From: Bimastos eiseni
Lineage: Eukaryota; Annelida; Clitellata; Crassiclitellata; Lumbricidae
DNA: 64,000 nt
Direction: 5' to 3'
NCBI GenBank assembly: GCA_959347315.1
Contig: OY365811.1
Span: 34,677,571-34,741,570, forward strand
This document shows, in pieces, positions 47,201 to 64,000 of this stretch. The position numbers and the translations under genes are program-made. Positions within the stretch are counted from its first letter, which is position 1; every line of letters starts with the position of its first letter. The notes beneath the pieces were generated by a model. That model saw nothing but the letters and a program-made list of their open reading frames with translations. It did no database searches and had not been told where the DNA came from.

Positions 47201-48727
47201 TTTAGCCAAACCAATAATTAGGGACCCATTAGGCAATGAGATCAAAACTCGGTGGAGACCTGTGGGTCTCCACCGTAGGCTTTTTCTAGTTTAACCCTTT
47301 CCCTCTACATCTCGGTTGAAGCCTTTGACTTTTATTGTTGATTTCTGTTATACCGGTGATTCTTGTTATAACTTACAATCTTGCATGAAGAACGATGACC
47401 TTTTTTGTTGTTAGGCTTTAACTTAAGCATTTATTTATGTCCCAATCTCTTGACCCCATTGTATGACAAACAGGAATTCATTTCACTTACTTGTGAGCCT
47501 CAGCTGCGGCCATAAGACTCATTTACTTGGATAAAATAATATTTTACATAAATTTTTTAATTATTTCTTGCAGAGGAATACCTTGTTCTATATCGTACAT
47601 AATGTAGTAGTTCTAATATTACAAGACATTAATGATGCAACATTTTGGTGAAACTCTTTAATACAGATTTCACGTTTTTTTTATCCATGGTTAGGTACAG
47701 TGGATACAATGCTAGCCAGATGAAATTAAGGAACATCGACCCTGGTTACTTACATTGATGTTGAGCACTCCTGGAATTCCAGGCCACCTATTGTCCCCCA
47801 TTCTTTTAGTTAGTTCTTTCAGAGTTCTAATATGCAGCCTTGTGAATTGAGTATAAGTTGGAGGGTTTAAACTTTGTACACTTCAACCATTTGATAATCA
47901 ACATTGGGATAAATATAATTCCAATAACGTATGCATTTACCTGCTGGCAGTGTATTTTTAATTTTGATGACATAATATATTGTATAAATGAATTTTCTGA
48001 TGCATTGCTAATAACAGTATAGCGCAATGTGGAATTTTTGATGGTTGTGTAAGAATAGCACTCTTTATTAAGGCATTGAAGAATCTGTTGCTTATATGAT
48101 TGTACTTTGTACAGAAGGAACTTAATTTTACAATCCATTATGTATAGTTCTTAGTCAAAAAGTTTTGTTATCGTTGTTGACGTTGCTGGATTATAGTCAG
48201 ATTCTTTGGAAGTATTGCACTGATTTGTAATTGAATTATTACAACAATTTATATGAGTTGTCGGTAGCAAGCGGGTTCTAGAAATTTCTAATATTTAAGA
48301 ATGATCTTCAGTTGCAATAATGCATTGATCTTACAGAATGCTACATATCTGGTGTTCAAATTTTTGGTACATCAATTATGGCATAAAATCACGTCACCCA
48401 TGAATTACGGATATCTATCTTGATAACATAATCTCAATTCTATGGCATCGTTACATTAATGGATATCAATCAATGGCGTTCTAATACAGATTTCTAATCG
48501 AGTCAATATTCTACAAGTCCATCACATGAGATATGAAGACAACATAAGGGAGATAAACAAGCCAAAATAAAATATGTCTGCAGTCATATGATTGGTTGAG
48601 TTTAATTGGATTGAATTGTTGTATTTACACCAGTGTGTAAAATGTATAGTATATTTCTTGTTCTATATCATATGTAATATAGTAGCTCTAATGTTACTTA
48701 CAACCACATTACTCATTACTTGCGTCA
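44225..48727. other. JAK 3-prime flank and intergenic, no supported gene
   Basis: AT-rich sequence. The JAK 3-prime untranslated region must start here, but no hexamer clearly marks its end. Open stretches up to about 80 codons (for example 46608-46859) have no recognised domain. A strong 11-bp hairpin is at 47250-47275. Confidence 0.45.
47250..47275. repeat. Perfect 11-bp hairpin CGGTGGAGACC with TGTG loop
   Basis: CGGTGGAGACC (47250-47260), a 4-base loop, then the exact complement (47265-47275). It is a stable GC-rich stem in an AT-rich flank. The function is unknown and it is too short for a microRNA precursor. Confidence 0.8.
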
Positions 48728-49110
48728 ACTTCATTGGCTTCCAATCTAGGCTAGGATCTCTTTCAAGATTTGTCTGTAATGTTTAAGATTAAGACAGGTC
48801 TGACCCCACCTTATCTGGCCGCTCTGGTCACATCGTATTTTACCATTCAACCAAGAAGAGGTCTACGATCTGTGTGAGAGGAGACTTTGTGTTCAAAAGA
48901 TCGAACCTACAGTTTCACAACAGAATGTTTGAAAGAGCTGGGCCAGCTGAATGGAACCCTACCAGAAGCAGTGTGCAGAGTTTCCTCTGTGGACGTTTTC
49001 GAGTCTAATCTCAAAACTCATTTACATTCTGTGTACTATGATTAACAAATAGTCTTGTAATGCATTCTTTAAGTAAGACTGTTTTATTAAGGTGAGCTAT
49101 AAATGAACGT
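48728..49110 (+). mobile_element. LINE relic, reverse transcriptase C-terminal region
   Basis: LHWLPI-like sequence is encoded at 48728, then FKIKTGLTPPYLAALVTSYF, LRSV, RAGPAEWNPTR and, in another frame, SVDVFESNLKTHL. This order is the conserved end of L2/CR1-like LINE polymerases. Stops and frame shifts show it is dead. Confidence 0.7.
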
Positions 49111-49543
49111 TATATTATATTGTGTCTAAGAAACCACGTGCCTTTGACAATGCCTGTTCTGTTTATGATGTGTTTATGAATGCAGTCTTTAGATAGGAAC
49201 TTCCTCAACTACGGTATTTAATTTTGGATGATCATAATGGCAGATTTGAATTAAAAGAGTGTGTTGGCCAAATTTTGTGTAAGCATTAATGCCTATTTAT
49301 ATAGTTGGTAATAATAATAATGATAACAATGATAATAATGGTACTGGTCATAAGGTTAATTTAATCTTGTAGATAAAATCTTCCTCTTCCTGCAGCTAGC
49401 TCATTTTATCAATGCCACTTGGTGAATGGAATGCTGAGTCGACCTTTTGGTGGGTAGTGAGAATTGTGCTGATCTACTAATTTCCTGCTTGTGTGTAAGG
49501 GATTCATAGCCAGGATGCTGTAATCCCTTTTACATATAGTATA

Positions 49544-49569
49544 ACCTGGGACTAATATTAGTCCCAGGT
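49544..49569. repeat. Perfect 26-bp palindrome
   Basis: ACCTGGGACTAAT followed immediately by its exact reverse complement, with no spacer. Chance occurrence of a 26-bp palindrome in 64 kb is very unlikely. It may be the end-to-end join of a repeat or a protein-binding site. Confidence 0.9.
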
Positions 49570-49761
49570 ATAACATTACTGTACATTATTGTTACTATAC
49601 ATTGGCATGTTGCACTTTATGCAGGAAAATTAAGTTAAAGACTTTTGAATGTCCAGAAGGCTGCGATTTGTTTCAGAAATGTCTTTCATTCGCTCAAGCT
49701 ATTAAACTGCAGACCTTGGCCCTAAGTAATAATGAATATAATTATGTGTTCAGAGGGCTTC

Positions 49762-50140
49762 TCAAGCGACCCTGATGGCAGCCCCTTTTGGCTTTTGTTC
49801 TCTAAGTCTCATCTTAATTTTCTCAGCCCTGGTTGCGTATTTTTTCGGTTGAAGCAATGGATGATTTTGGTTGAGAGCTCTGCACATAATGCCTTCAATT
49901 ACCATAGGACCAACAGCATCATCATACATTCTGAAGCGTCTTAACCTCAGCCCATTGTCCTCGAGAGCCTGGTTCAAAGCTCTGGATCGACGCAGCATGG
50001 TTTTAACAATACGTGCAGTCAATGATCCTGGTGGCAAGGGTACAGCCCCACATCTTCGAAGAAGCGGATTTCTATGGTGAATTGGGTATTTCAAGTAAGG
50101 GGTCATGTAAGAGGAATCCTTTCTGTTGATCGACATCTTT
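49762..50140 (-). CDS. Candidate exon of an unrecognised basic protein, divergent from PSMC4
   Basis: A 124-residue frame starts at 50136 and ends at a TGA at 49762. It is rich in Arg, Lys and Leu (for example RRSRALNQALEDNGLRLRRF and ATRAEKIKMRLREQKPKGA), like a small mitochondrial or ribosomal protein, but I do not recognise the family. On the minus strand a very good acceptor, TTTATCCCTCTCAG, lies 4 nt before the ATG, so this may be the last exon of a spliced gene with its 5-prime part closer to PSMC4. The local GC content is higher than the flanks. Head-to-head spacing to the PSMC4 start is about 420 bp, compatible with a shared bidirectional promoter. It could also be a chance frame. Confidence 0.42.
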
Positions 50141-50426
50141 CTGAGAGGGATAAAGCGGTTTTGTGTTGCCTGTCTCGTCGTAACAGGTATGTGACTTGTT
50201 ATAGCATGCCTCTGAGCCCCTCAGAGGCAACAATAATGGTCAGCAAACATACTATGTTCTTCATTGGGTCAGTAAACAATGGATGCTAATAATTAATGTT
50301 GCAATTATTCTAAAACTCACTCCCCAAAATTTCCATGTTCTGTGATTCCAGTATGTGGTATTCTTTTTTGTAAGTTACAATCACAGACGGAATTCGTGAA
50401 GTAAGTAAGACCTTTTGATTATTCAA

Positions 50427-50442
50427 CCACCAGATGGCGCTA
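50427..50442 (+). promoter_or_regulatory. CTCF motif CCACCAGATGGCGCTA
   Basis: This matches the conserved metazoan CTCF core (CCASNAGRKGGCRS) closely. It lies 115 bp before the PSMC4 start codon, between PSMC4 and the divergent minus-strand frame. Binding is inferred from the sequence only. Confidence 0.5.
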
Positions 50443-50556
50443 ATTACTGTTGCCTCATCGAGCAATGCCATTTATGCGTTCAGTTCGTTAGTTCATGTTA
50501 ATCGTCTGTTTTCTTGCGACAAAATTTCAGTACAATAAAACAAATTTCGTTAAGCA

Positions 50557-57604
<7,048 letters not shown>

Positions 57605-57770
57605 TCGTGCAAGAGAACGAGCAGAACGAACAGAAGTACTAGAAATAGCTGATGACATTTAGGCTGAATATCTTCTGCGTACGCTGACATTCTGTTCCAA
57701 GTTTTAGGGCGTTGCGAGATTGTGAAATTGCCGACTGATATTTTCAGGTCGACTCGTCGCGTACTGTGAA

Positions 57771-57776
57771 AATAAA
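57771..57776 (+). terminator. Polyadenylation signal AATAAA for PSMC4
   Basis: A canonical hexamer 167 bp after the PSMC4 stop codon, the first one on this strand downstream of it. Confidence 0.7.
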
Positions 57777-57809
57777 CATAATTAACTTGGTTCAAGAATT
57801 TCAATAGTA

Positions 57810-60800
57810 TGTATGTATGTCATCTTGAATTGCTGTGAATCTTTGGAGTGTAGCGTACCACTGGATTTATTCTGAAGAAATTATTAAGTAAAAGATTTAC
57901 TTTTTTGCATCTTTTTATTTTCTAGTTACTGTATATCCTTGTGATACACAAGAATTTACTAGTACATGTTTTTTAACAGGTCTTTGAAATGTGTGACTTT
58001 ATGCCCAAGCAAATCCTATGTCATGGCCTCTCTAAGAGTATTATATTGTCTGGTACTTGGTATTGTCTGGTGGTCTAGAAAAACAATGCTTGTGGACTAT
58101 GCAAGAGCTATGGAGTGCCATTTCAAGTTAATCTTGCTGAAGCAGAGAGGGAAAGTGGAACCTCTGTGGTACAGATGACATGGAAAAATTACATTTAAAC
58201 TTCTTTCCAGTGTTTGTCCACTTTATTCAATGGCACTTGAAGTTTTCCACATGATCTGAAAGTGGAGCCAACAGTGTTGTGTTGGTTTTGCCTCACATTT
58301 TCGTTTAAGTCATAATCGGTTTAACATGTTGGTAAGCGTTTTAATTATTATTAGTTTGTTATTTTGCCAAGTTTCAGTTTTGATTTTAGTTAATAGAAAC
58401 TGATAATTTCTTCAGTTTTAGTTCCAGCTATTCGTTCACTGATACCTGACCATCTGCAATGTACACCATAACTACTGCTAATAGTCTATTACAACCATTA
58501 TTTTTACAGATTATTCTTACAGTACAGTATAAACATGCCATGAATCATACATGCTATCGGTGGATAAATTCAGCCGCATCTGAGATCCGCACCTCTGATT
58601 TAAAATCCAACACCTCAACTCCATTCATGTCTCACACATTAATTATCTTTATCCAAATATGTAGTATCAGTTACAAGTCACCCATTGGGGTTATGGAAAC
58701 ATTTGGAAATCTGTCATTTTAGTGGGGTTAAAGTTTCTAGCTGAGTTTTATGAAGCCTTCATAAGGTTACAAAGATTGGAAGATTACTTAATGAACTGTT
58801 GAATATAAAACACAGAAAGGATGTCTCATTATTCTTCTATGCCTGCAGATTCTGCCCCTTATCCAAAAACATTGAATATCTTAAGATGCTAGGTTTTCTG
58901 TTGTGTGGTTTGTTTACATTTGCATTACATATTTTCAATATTGTTAGTTTAGACTTTTTTAGTATCAGTGGCCGGCCTTGTGAGTTGCAATTTTTATTTT
59001 GTCATTATCGTTTTTCTGTAGTTTTAGTTATCTGTACCCTTGGGTTTTTGTTAACAAAGGTTTTAGTTGACAATAAGAACACTGGCCAACAGAAATTAAT
59101 AAAGCTGCCCCATGTCATGCCGTCATCAGCTTTGTCAGTAGAACTACAGGGTTGGGGTATAACATGATGGGGGAAAAACGGACAAAGAGTCGAGCTGGAA
59201 TCTTTTCTCGCTCGAATTACTATTGAAACTAGGTGTTCCAATGTAAACTTAGTTATGCTCAATGCTCTGAATCTGGTCAGTATTTATATTGATTCCAGGC
59301 ATTGTGGTTATACAGCAAATGGCACAGGAAGTGTGTGGGTAAGTGAGAGAGCAATGGGGAAATGAAAAGATCCACAAAGAATCATTTATTCTTACTTGTT
59401 GATGGATAGCTAGTTGAATGAGTTTTGAGTTTTATAAGTTTGTGCGACCTCAGGTTCACAGTGAGTCTAGCCGATGTTCAGTTTAGTTAAAAGTGTTACT
59501 GGACTAAGCAACTCTGATCCAGAATGTTCTCTACATCCTACTTATATTGGATGCATTCTTAGCTTTCAGCTTATCAAGGTCTATACTTGCGCAACTCTAT
59601 TACGAAATCATATACCATATCGGTGGTAGTGCGTGTCCCAAGCATGGGTGAAGGAGGAGGGCATCACTAAACATCTTTGTCACAATATAACCAACTTTAA
59701 TTAGAGACTACTTTAAGACATACGGCCTATGATATGCCCTGACTATGGCATACATTTATCTAAATATAATTATGTATTATATGCAAATATCTTATATATA
59801 TATATATATATATACATAGGCTGTATTTAAGCCTATAAGCTGTGCATATGTATTTGTGCAGTTTGCAGCAATTGATTGCTTTCAAGTGGCTACATGTTAA
59901 CACAAAGATCAATTAGCATATAAATTTCAGGTTGAAACTGTGGCAGCCGTTGGGCCTATGTAGGCTTGGCAGATAGAACAGTGCAACATATTTTACAGCG
60001 GCTGAGTCGGCATCGGCTGTCGTCTTGGGATCAATTCGTGCACGAAAATATCAAAGGCTGCGCGTCGCCATACGTCGCTTCCTACGACTGAGTGACGGTT
60101 GAAACAATGATGAAGTAAACAAAGCCAGACGTTAGTTCCGTCCGATACGTACAGATATTATTAATCTCGATTAATATTATCTTCATCAGATAGGTTACGG
60201 TACGTATCTTGTTACTTATGTGAGATTTCACTTTTGTTGTGTATGCAGTCATACACAACAAAAAGTTGCAAAGTTGGTTAGGCTTAAGTGCTCGATGAGC
60301 GAGCGTTTAAAAATTGATTTGCTTCAATTCGAGTAGACATTTGTGCGTTTGCTTGATTTGTAAAACATGTTGTTGCCTGTGGGTCACGCAAAACCTGCTT
60401 GTATTGATGACAAGCCCGGGCGTTTATTGCGCTCGTGACAGGTGAAAAATTCAGGTAAACATAATAATACTGTGCATATTATATCGCCATCTAGCGAGGT
60501 GGCAGAAACTGAATTTATAAGCTTCATCGAATGAGTAAGTCGTTTGGGTGACGTAAGCCTATGTTCTTTTAGCCGCGTGCAGCTTACAGAGGCTCTGAGA
60601 AGCAGAATATGAAGAGAGGCAGAGGCGTAACAAGGTAAATGGAGCCCTTGTACCAAGCCTTCGCGGTGGGCCCCATGAACCCTCTGTGATTCAAATATAA
60701 ATACTCGCTGCGAGGGGCCCTCTGACCACCAGAGCCATAGGTCCTAATAATTGTGCATTGCACAACCCATTGTTACGCCAATAAAACGAGTTGAAAAAGG

Positions 60801-60876
60801 ACAAACGCAAATTGTATGTCGTGAATAGGCTACGCCTATGCGGTGTGATCTCGCCGTTTCGAACCACGTTCGATAG
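57810..60876. other. Intergenic, no supported gene
   Basis: AT-rich up to about 59900, with a (TA)n run at about 59790-59812. From about 59940 to 60800 GC rises, and words such as CGCGTCGCCATACGTCGCTTCC suggest a CpG-containing promoter-like patch, but I found no exon. A TAGATGGCG CTCF-like core on the minus strand is at 60485-60493. Confidence 0.4.
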
Positions 60877-61031
60877 TAGGCTTGGGCAAACTAATCGACT
60901 AATCGAGTTTTACTAATCGATCGATCGATTAATCGAAAGTAAAAAAACTACTCGACCTAATCGCGATTGTTAGATTAATCGATTGTTCCATCAGTTCGAC
61001 TAGCTCGACTGTTCAATTCGTTCGATTAGTA

Positions 61032-61110
61032 CCCACGCTGAAGAACCACCGAGGTCCATGTACGGGCACGCGTGTGCCTGACATGGAGATCGGTGGTTCT
61101 TCTACGTGGG
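61032..61110. ncRNA. 79-nt microRNA-like hairpin inside the MITE
   Basis: The arms pair as CCCACG/CGTGGG, then GAAGAACCACCGA/TCGGTGGTTCTTC (13 bp), then TCCATGT/ACATGGA, then GGCAC/GTGCC around a GCGT loop. They are separated by symmetrical 2-nt mismatches (near-symmetrical next to the loop). A 31-bp interrupted stem with a small loop is the shape of a pre-miRNA, but it may simply be the palindromic core of the element. Expression is unknown. Confidence 0.4.
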
Positions 61111-61319
61111 AACGCTGCCTGCCTCTACGGGACAATCCCACCACTCATCTTTCCATAAGCTGCGCCTATCATAGGCGAGAACAGCACATGTGAAAACTCG
61201 GCAGCCATGGCGCCAAAACTTTATACATATATAATTTGCAAATAGTAGGCTATTGAAAAATAGACAAATAATTATCATACCATTCGCTTCATAAGGAAGA
61301 TGCAATGCTACTTCCATGA

Positions 61320-61410
61320 TTAGTCTGCGCAGGCTGCTGTAATCGTAATCCCAGCATTTCTACAGCGCCCACAAAAGCCAAGTCTCGGCAACCAGCGTAT
61401 TCACAGGCGC
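61320..61410 (-). mobile_element. Retroelement 3-prime end copy nested in the MITE
   Basis: On the minus strand, GCGCCTGTGAATACGCTGG...GGGCGCTGTAGAAATGC, then GGGATTACGATTAC. It belongs to the GATTAC-tailed family of 4880, 16030 and 36490. Confidence 0.5.
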
Positions 61411-62124
61411 AAATATAACTGCTCGCTGTAAAAGAGCATTTACTGAGGAACTGAGTCAATATCACGAGTTGTGATATGACTAATCGAGCTAATTGTTGGC
61501 CTACTAATCGAACAGTCGAGTTAATCGATTAATTGCACTAATCGATAAATTGACGATTAGTAAATCTCGCTAATCGCCCAAGCCTAACCCTTGCATGGCG
61601 TCCAACGACCAAGAGACACAGGACAGAAAATGACCTACACATGTCGTGTAGGCCTACCCAAACATGGCGTCCGTGAAGGCTGGCTACCTAGCGACGAAGG
61701 TGTAAAAAAATCGCGTTTACAATGCATTGCGGTTCATATGAAGAAAATCGACGAATTATTATTGTTTAAACAATAAACAGTTTAATGTGTAGGCCTAAAG
61801 TAAAACATCATATTTAATATGCAGTGTAATTTCCATTGCCATTTTTTTACATTTTGCATACTCTTAAATCTTATTTTGAAGACGTTCTAGCACTAAATCT
61901 TTAGACGTACAGGCCTACCGAGATCGATGGTAATTCATATATCCCCGACTTCTTTGATGATGATAATTTTAATATGTAATAATCATGAAGAATTGTCGCA
62001 TGTATGTATGACATGTGTTCACATTGTCAAATGATGAATCACGCAAACGGATAGCCATGAAAATAGGTCAGTGACTTCAACTGACTTGTCTTCACTTCAT
62101 TAAAAAAAAGCTAATTCTGCAAGT

Positions 62125-62190
62125 CCGAGCGGGTCACTTAAAATCCGCCCGCTGGCCGCATGCGGCCCGCGTGTTGAATAGCACTACCTA
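62125..62190. mobile_element. End of a GGCCGCATGCGGCCC-type element
   Basis: GGCCGCATGCGGCCCGCGTGTTGAATAGCACT is a palindrome-bearing sequence like the terminal region of the hAT-type MITE at 32844. Only one end is evident, so boundaries are unknown. The surrounding 61590-62480 shows no gene. Confidence 0.35.
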
Positions 62191-62484
62191 ATACGGTCTA
62201 AAGCTTCTTTTCAAGCTTCTGTTTTGTAATAACCTGTGTTTTTTGGCTGATCGGAGCTTTTCATTTAACTTCTAGCCTTTGTGCCTTTGAGCACTCTAGC
62301 AAATATCTGCACACCCAGTCCAGAGATTCCACGTACAGAAGGGAATCTTACAAACTAGCATTCTCGGAGCGTCGTATGCTTAAGCTGTTTAGTTTTCTTC
62401 TTCATTTTCTTCGGTGTTGAATGTAGAGACAGTGTCATCAGTTTCGCTTTTTGGACAGCGGCTGATTGTAGAAGAAAGTTCGCA

Positions 62485-62867
62485 TTAACTTTTGAAACCG
62501 TAGCAGCCAATGACGTCATCGTGTTCATTTTTAAATTGCAATTCTTGTTTTGTTTTTTGTATTTCTGTTGATTTTGACATTTCTTGATCTGGCATTGATG
62601 CAGATTGTGTAGTCGAAGAAATATGGTGCTGCATACTCGCTTCCTTTTTCAACCCACAGCGACCTTTCCCGTTAACTGTCACACTGGGCATCGATCGTGT
62701 TTTTATATTTCTCGCCACTGTCGCCCAGTTTTCCGGCTCATTCGTTAAGTTCGATCGTATTCCTGTACTTTTCGCTACTATCGTACATATTTCTGAATCA
62801 TTTACCACCGTCAATAATGTTTCTGTGTTTTTCGCCCCTGTCGTACGTATTTCTGACTCATTAGCTG
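62485..62867 (-). CDS. Possible terminal exon coding degenerate 20-residue repeats
   Basis: Read on the minus strand, the frame is open from a TGA near 62888 to a TAA at 62485. The genomic sequence repeats every 60 bp (CGATCGT-type anchors at 62692, 62752 and 62812), which gives units of 20 residues containing SEI-T--AK-T-like patterns. The best acceptor is CATCAATCTCAG, placing exon start at about 62867. The C-terminal 60 residues are polar, with Gln, Lys and Glu. I recognise no family, no upstream exon was found, and a non-coding 60-bp satellite could give the same picture. Confidence 0.3.
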
Positions 62868-62888
62868 AGATTGATGTGTTTCAAGAAT

Positions 62889-64000
62889 AAAACGTTATTC
62901 TTGCCAAGCATTAAAAATGTCATTTGAGAGCTCAAAAAAGGTGCTCATTGAGGCTAATCACTTTGGTGAATAACTTTTAAAGTTCGGTCATATACGGAAA
63001 AGTTACTTCAAAATATGAAATCACTTAAATTAATATAATTAATAGTAAAGACACGTATCATATTAAACATACATGATCGCAGATCTACTCGATTTCCTTT
63101 TTCACGTACGTACTCAATGGTAACACAGCCGCCATCTACCGACGTTGGGGTTGAGCAGACGACGATGACGTCCAGAGCTATTTATAACTCGGATATATAT
63201 AGAGGCATTGCGCTGTTTTTCTATCCGATCTTTAATTGCATTGCATTTTTTAGTCTTTCCTTGTCTTGCTTTTGCTTTGACAATCGAGATCTGTAGATAT
63301 AACTCTAGAATGTTCATGGCATTGTTAGCTTTAGTTTCTTGGTTTTGCCAGAAGATGTCGCTAGCAGGACTCATCGAATTCGTTCTGTCTATGAAGATCG
63401 AAGCACTTCTCGTCTCCGTAAGAATATAATTATTTCTTTCCTTTCTATTATTATTTCCTTCCTTTCTTATTCGTCTGTTGTATTGATCGACTTGTTAGAA
63501 GTAATTAAGAGTCGAGGCTATATTAAGTTTATATTTAAACTGTCACACAGTGACGCAACCAACTTGATATAGGGGCCTACCTCCTGCATCTGTTACAGTC
63601 TCAGTATAATTATTGTGATAAATGTCAAATAATGTAAATTACGACTCAACGACCTCTCATGGAGAAGACTGAATGAGGTCCGCGATGTTTCAATTCCAGT
63701 CCCGGGAGATCGGATGACTTACGGATACCCATCGAAACCAAAATCAATTTTAACTGCAGGTGACACTGCTATCGCCCATAGTATTAGGCCTATTACGTAG
63801 TGCTTGCACTGCTTAGATATGTCAACTGTACACTCCTGCTGAAACTGTCGAGCTGGACTTGAACGAGTAAGATTTTGAGTAATTTTGACCTATTAACCCT
63901 TACCCCTCCAACTATTATCAAATGCATTAAATTTGTCTGCTCACAGAGGCCTCAGGAGTGGTAAGGGTAAAATTATTTCCGAAACTGGCTTCGGAGTGGT
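62889..64000. other. No supported gene to the window end
   Basis: Contains a TAGATGGCG core on the minus strand at 63130-63138 beside a GACGATGACGTC-like stretch, and short open stretches on both strands around 63114-63570 without recognisable domains. A first exon of a gene outside the window is possible. Confidence 0.35.

Larger units (their letters stand above)
60877..61586. mobile_element. MITE-like element with TAGGCTTGGGC inverted ends and ATTAATCG sub-terminal repeats
   Basis: TAGGCTTGGGC (60877-60887) is matched by its exact complement at 61576-61586. Inside both ends lie dense CTAATCGA/TTAATCGA words. This layout is typical of hAT-type miniatures found in many animals. I could not find a target duplication. 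The interior contains a strong hairpin (61032-61110) and a nested GATTAC-tailed fragment (61320-61410). No transposase is present. Confidence 0.6.

Overview
This is an animal nuclear genome window. It has spliced genes with GT-AG (and two GC-AG) introns, very long microsatellites, non-LTR and hAT-type transposon remnants, and a 200-base assembly gap. The gene content (a JAK tyrosine kinase, a 26S proteasome ATPase, a TMEM14 protein and a peptide-type rhodopsin GPCR) fits a bilaterian. The many copies of TAGGCCTA and the transposon flavour suggest a marine invertebrate deuterostome such as an echinoderm. That taxon is inference only.

Layout. 1-10.8 kb: no convincing gene; simple repeats (GAT, ATGT and TGGA arrays, two 18-bp minisatellites) and the gap at 6301-6500. 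10.8-17.7 kb, + strand: a four-exon seven-transmembrane peptide receptor of 427 aa, whose introns hold a tRNA-type SINE, ATTC/ATGT arrays and a 53-bp tandem repeat. 17.7-21.6 kb: repeats, including an element with inverted termini built of GGACATTTGCCCC-like units. 21.7-25.3 kb, +: a four-exon TMEM14 gene (100 aa). 26.8 kb: a possible promoter and first exon. 27.3-29.1 kb: a 1.8-kb non-autonomous hAT-like element with a near-perfect 8-bp target duplication. 31.3-44.2 kb, +: a complete Janus kinase gene, 16 coding exons, 1128 aa (FERM, SH2, pseudokinase, kinase), with a second hAT-like element (perfect 8-bp target duplication) and several LINE 3-prime relics in its introns. 44.2-49.7 kb: no gene found; a LINE relic and a 26-bp perfect palindrome. 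49.8-50.1 kb, - strand: a candidate basic protein exon, divergent from the next gene. 50.6-57.6 kb, +: a complete PSMC4/Rpt3 gene, 9 coding exons, 419 aa. 57.8-64 kb: mostly repeats, including a MITE-like element (60.9-61.6 kb) carrying a 79-nt miRNA-like hairpin, and a possible minus-strand exon coding 20-residue repeats.

The genes are not an operon and show no obvious shared pathway. JAK and the GPCR act in signalling at the membrane, PSMC4 in the proteasome and TMEM14 probably in the mitochondrial or ER membrane. All four splice models were built by hand from frame, splice consensus and remembered family sequences. Every junction keeps the frame.
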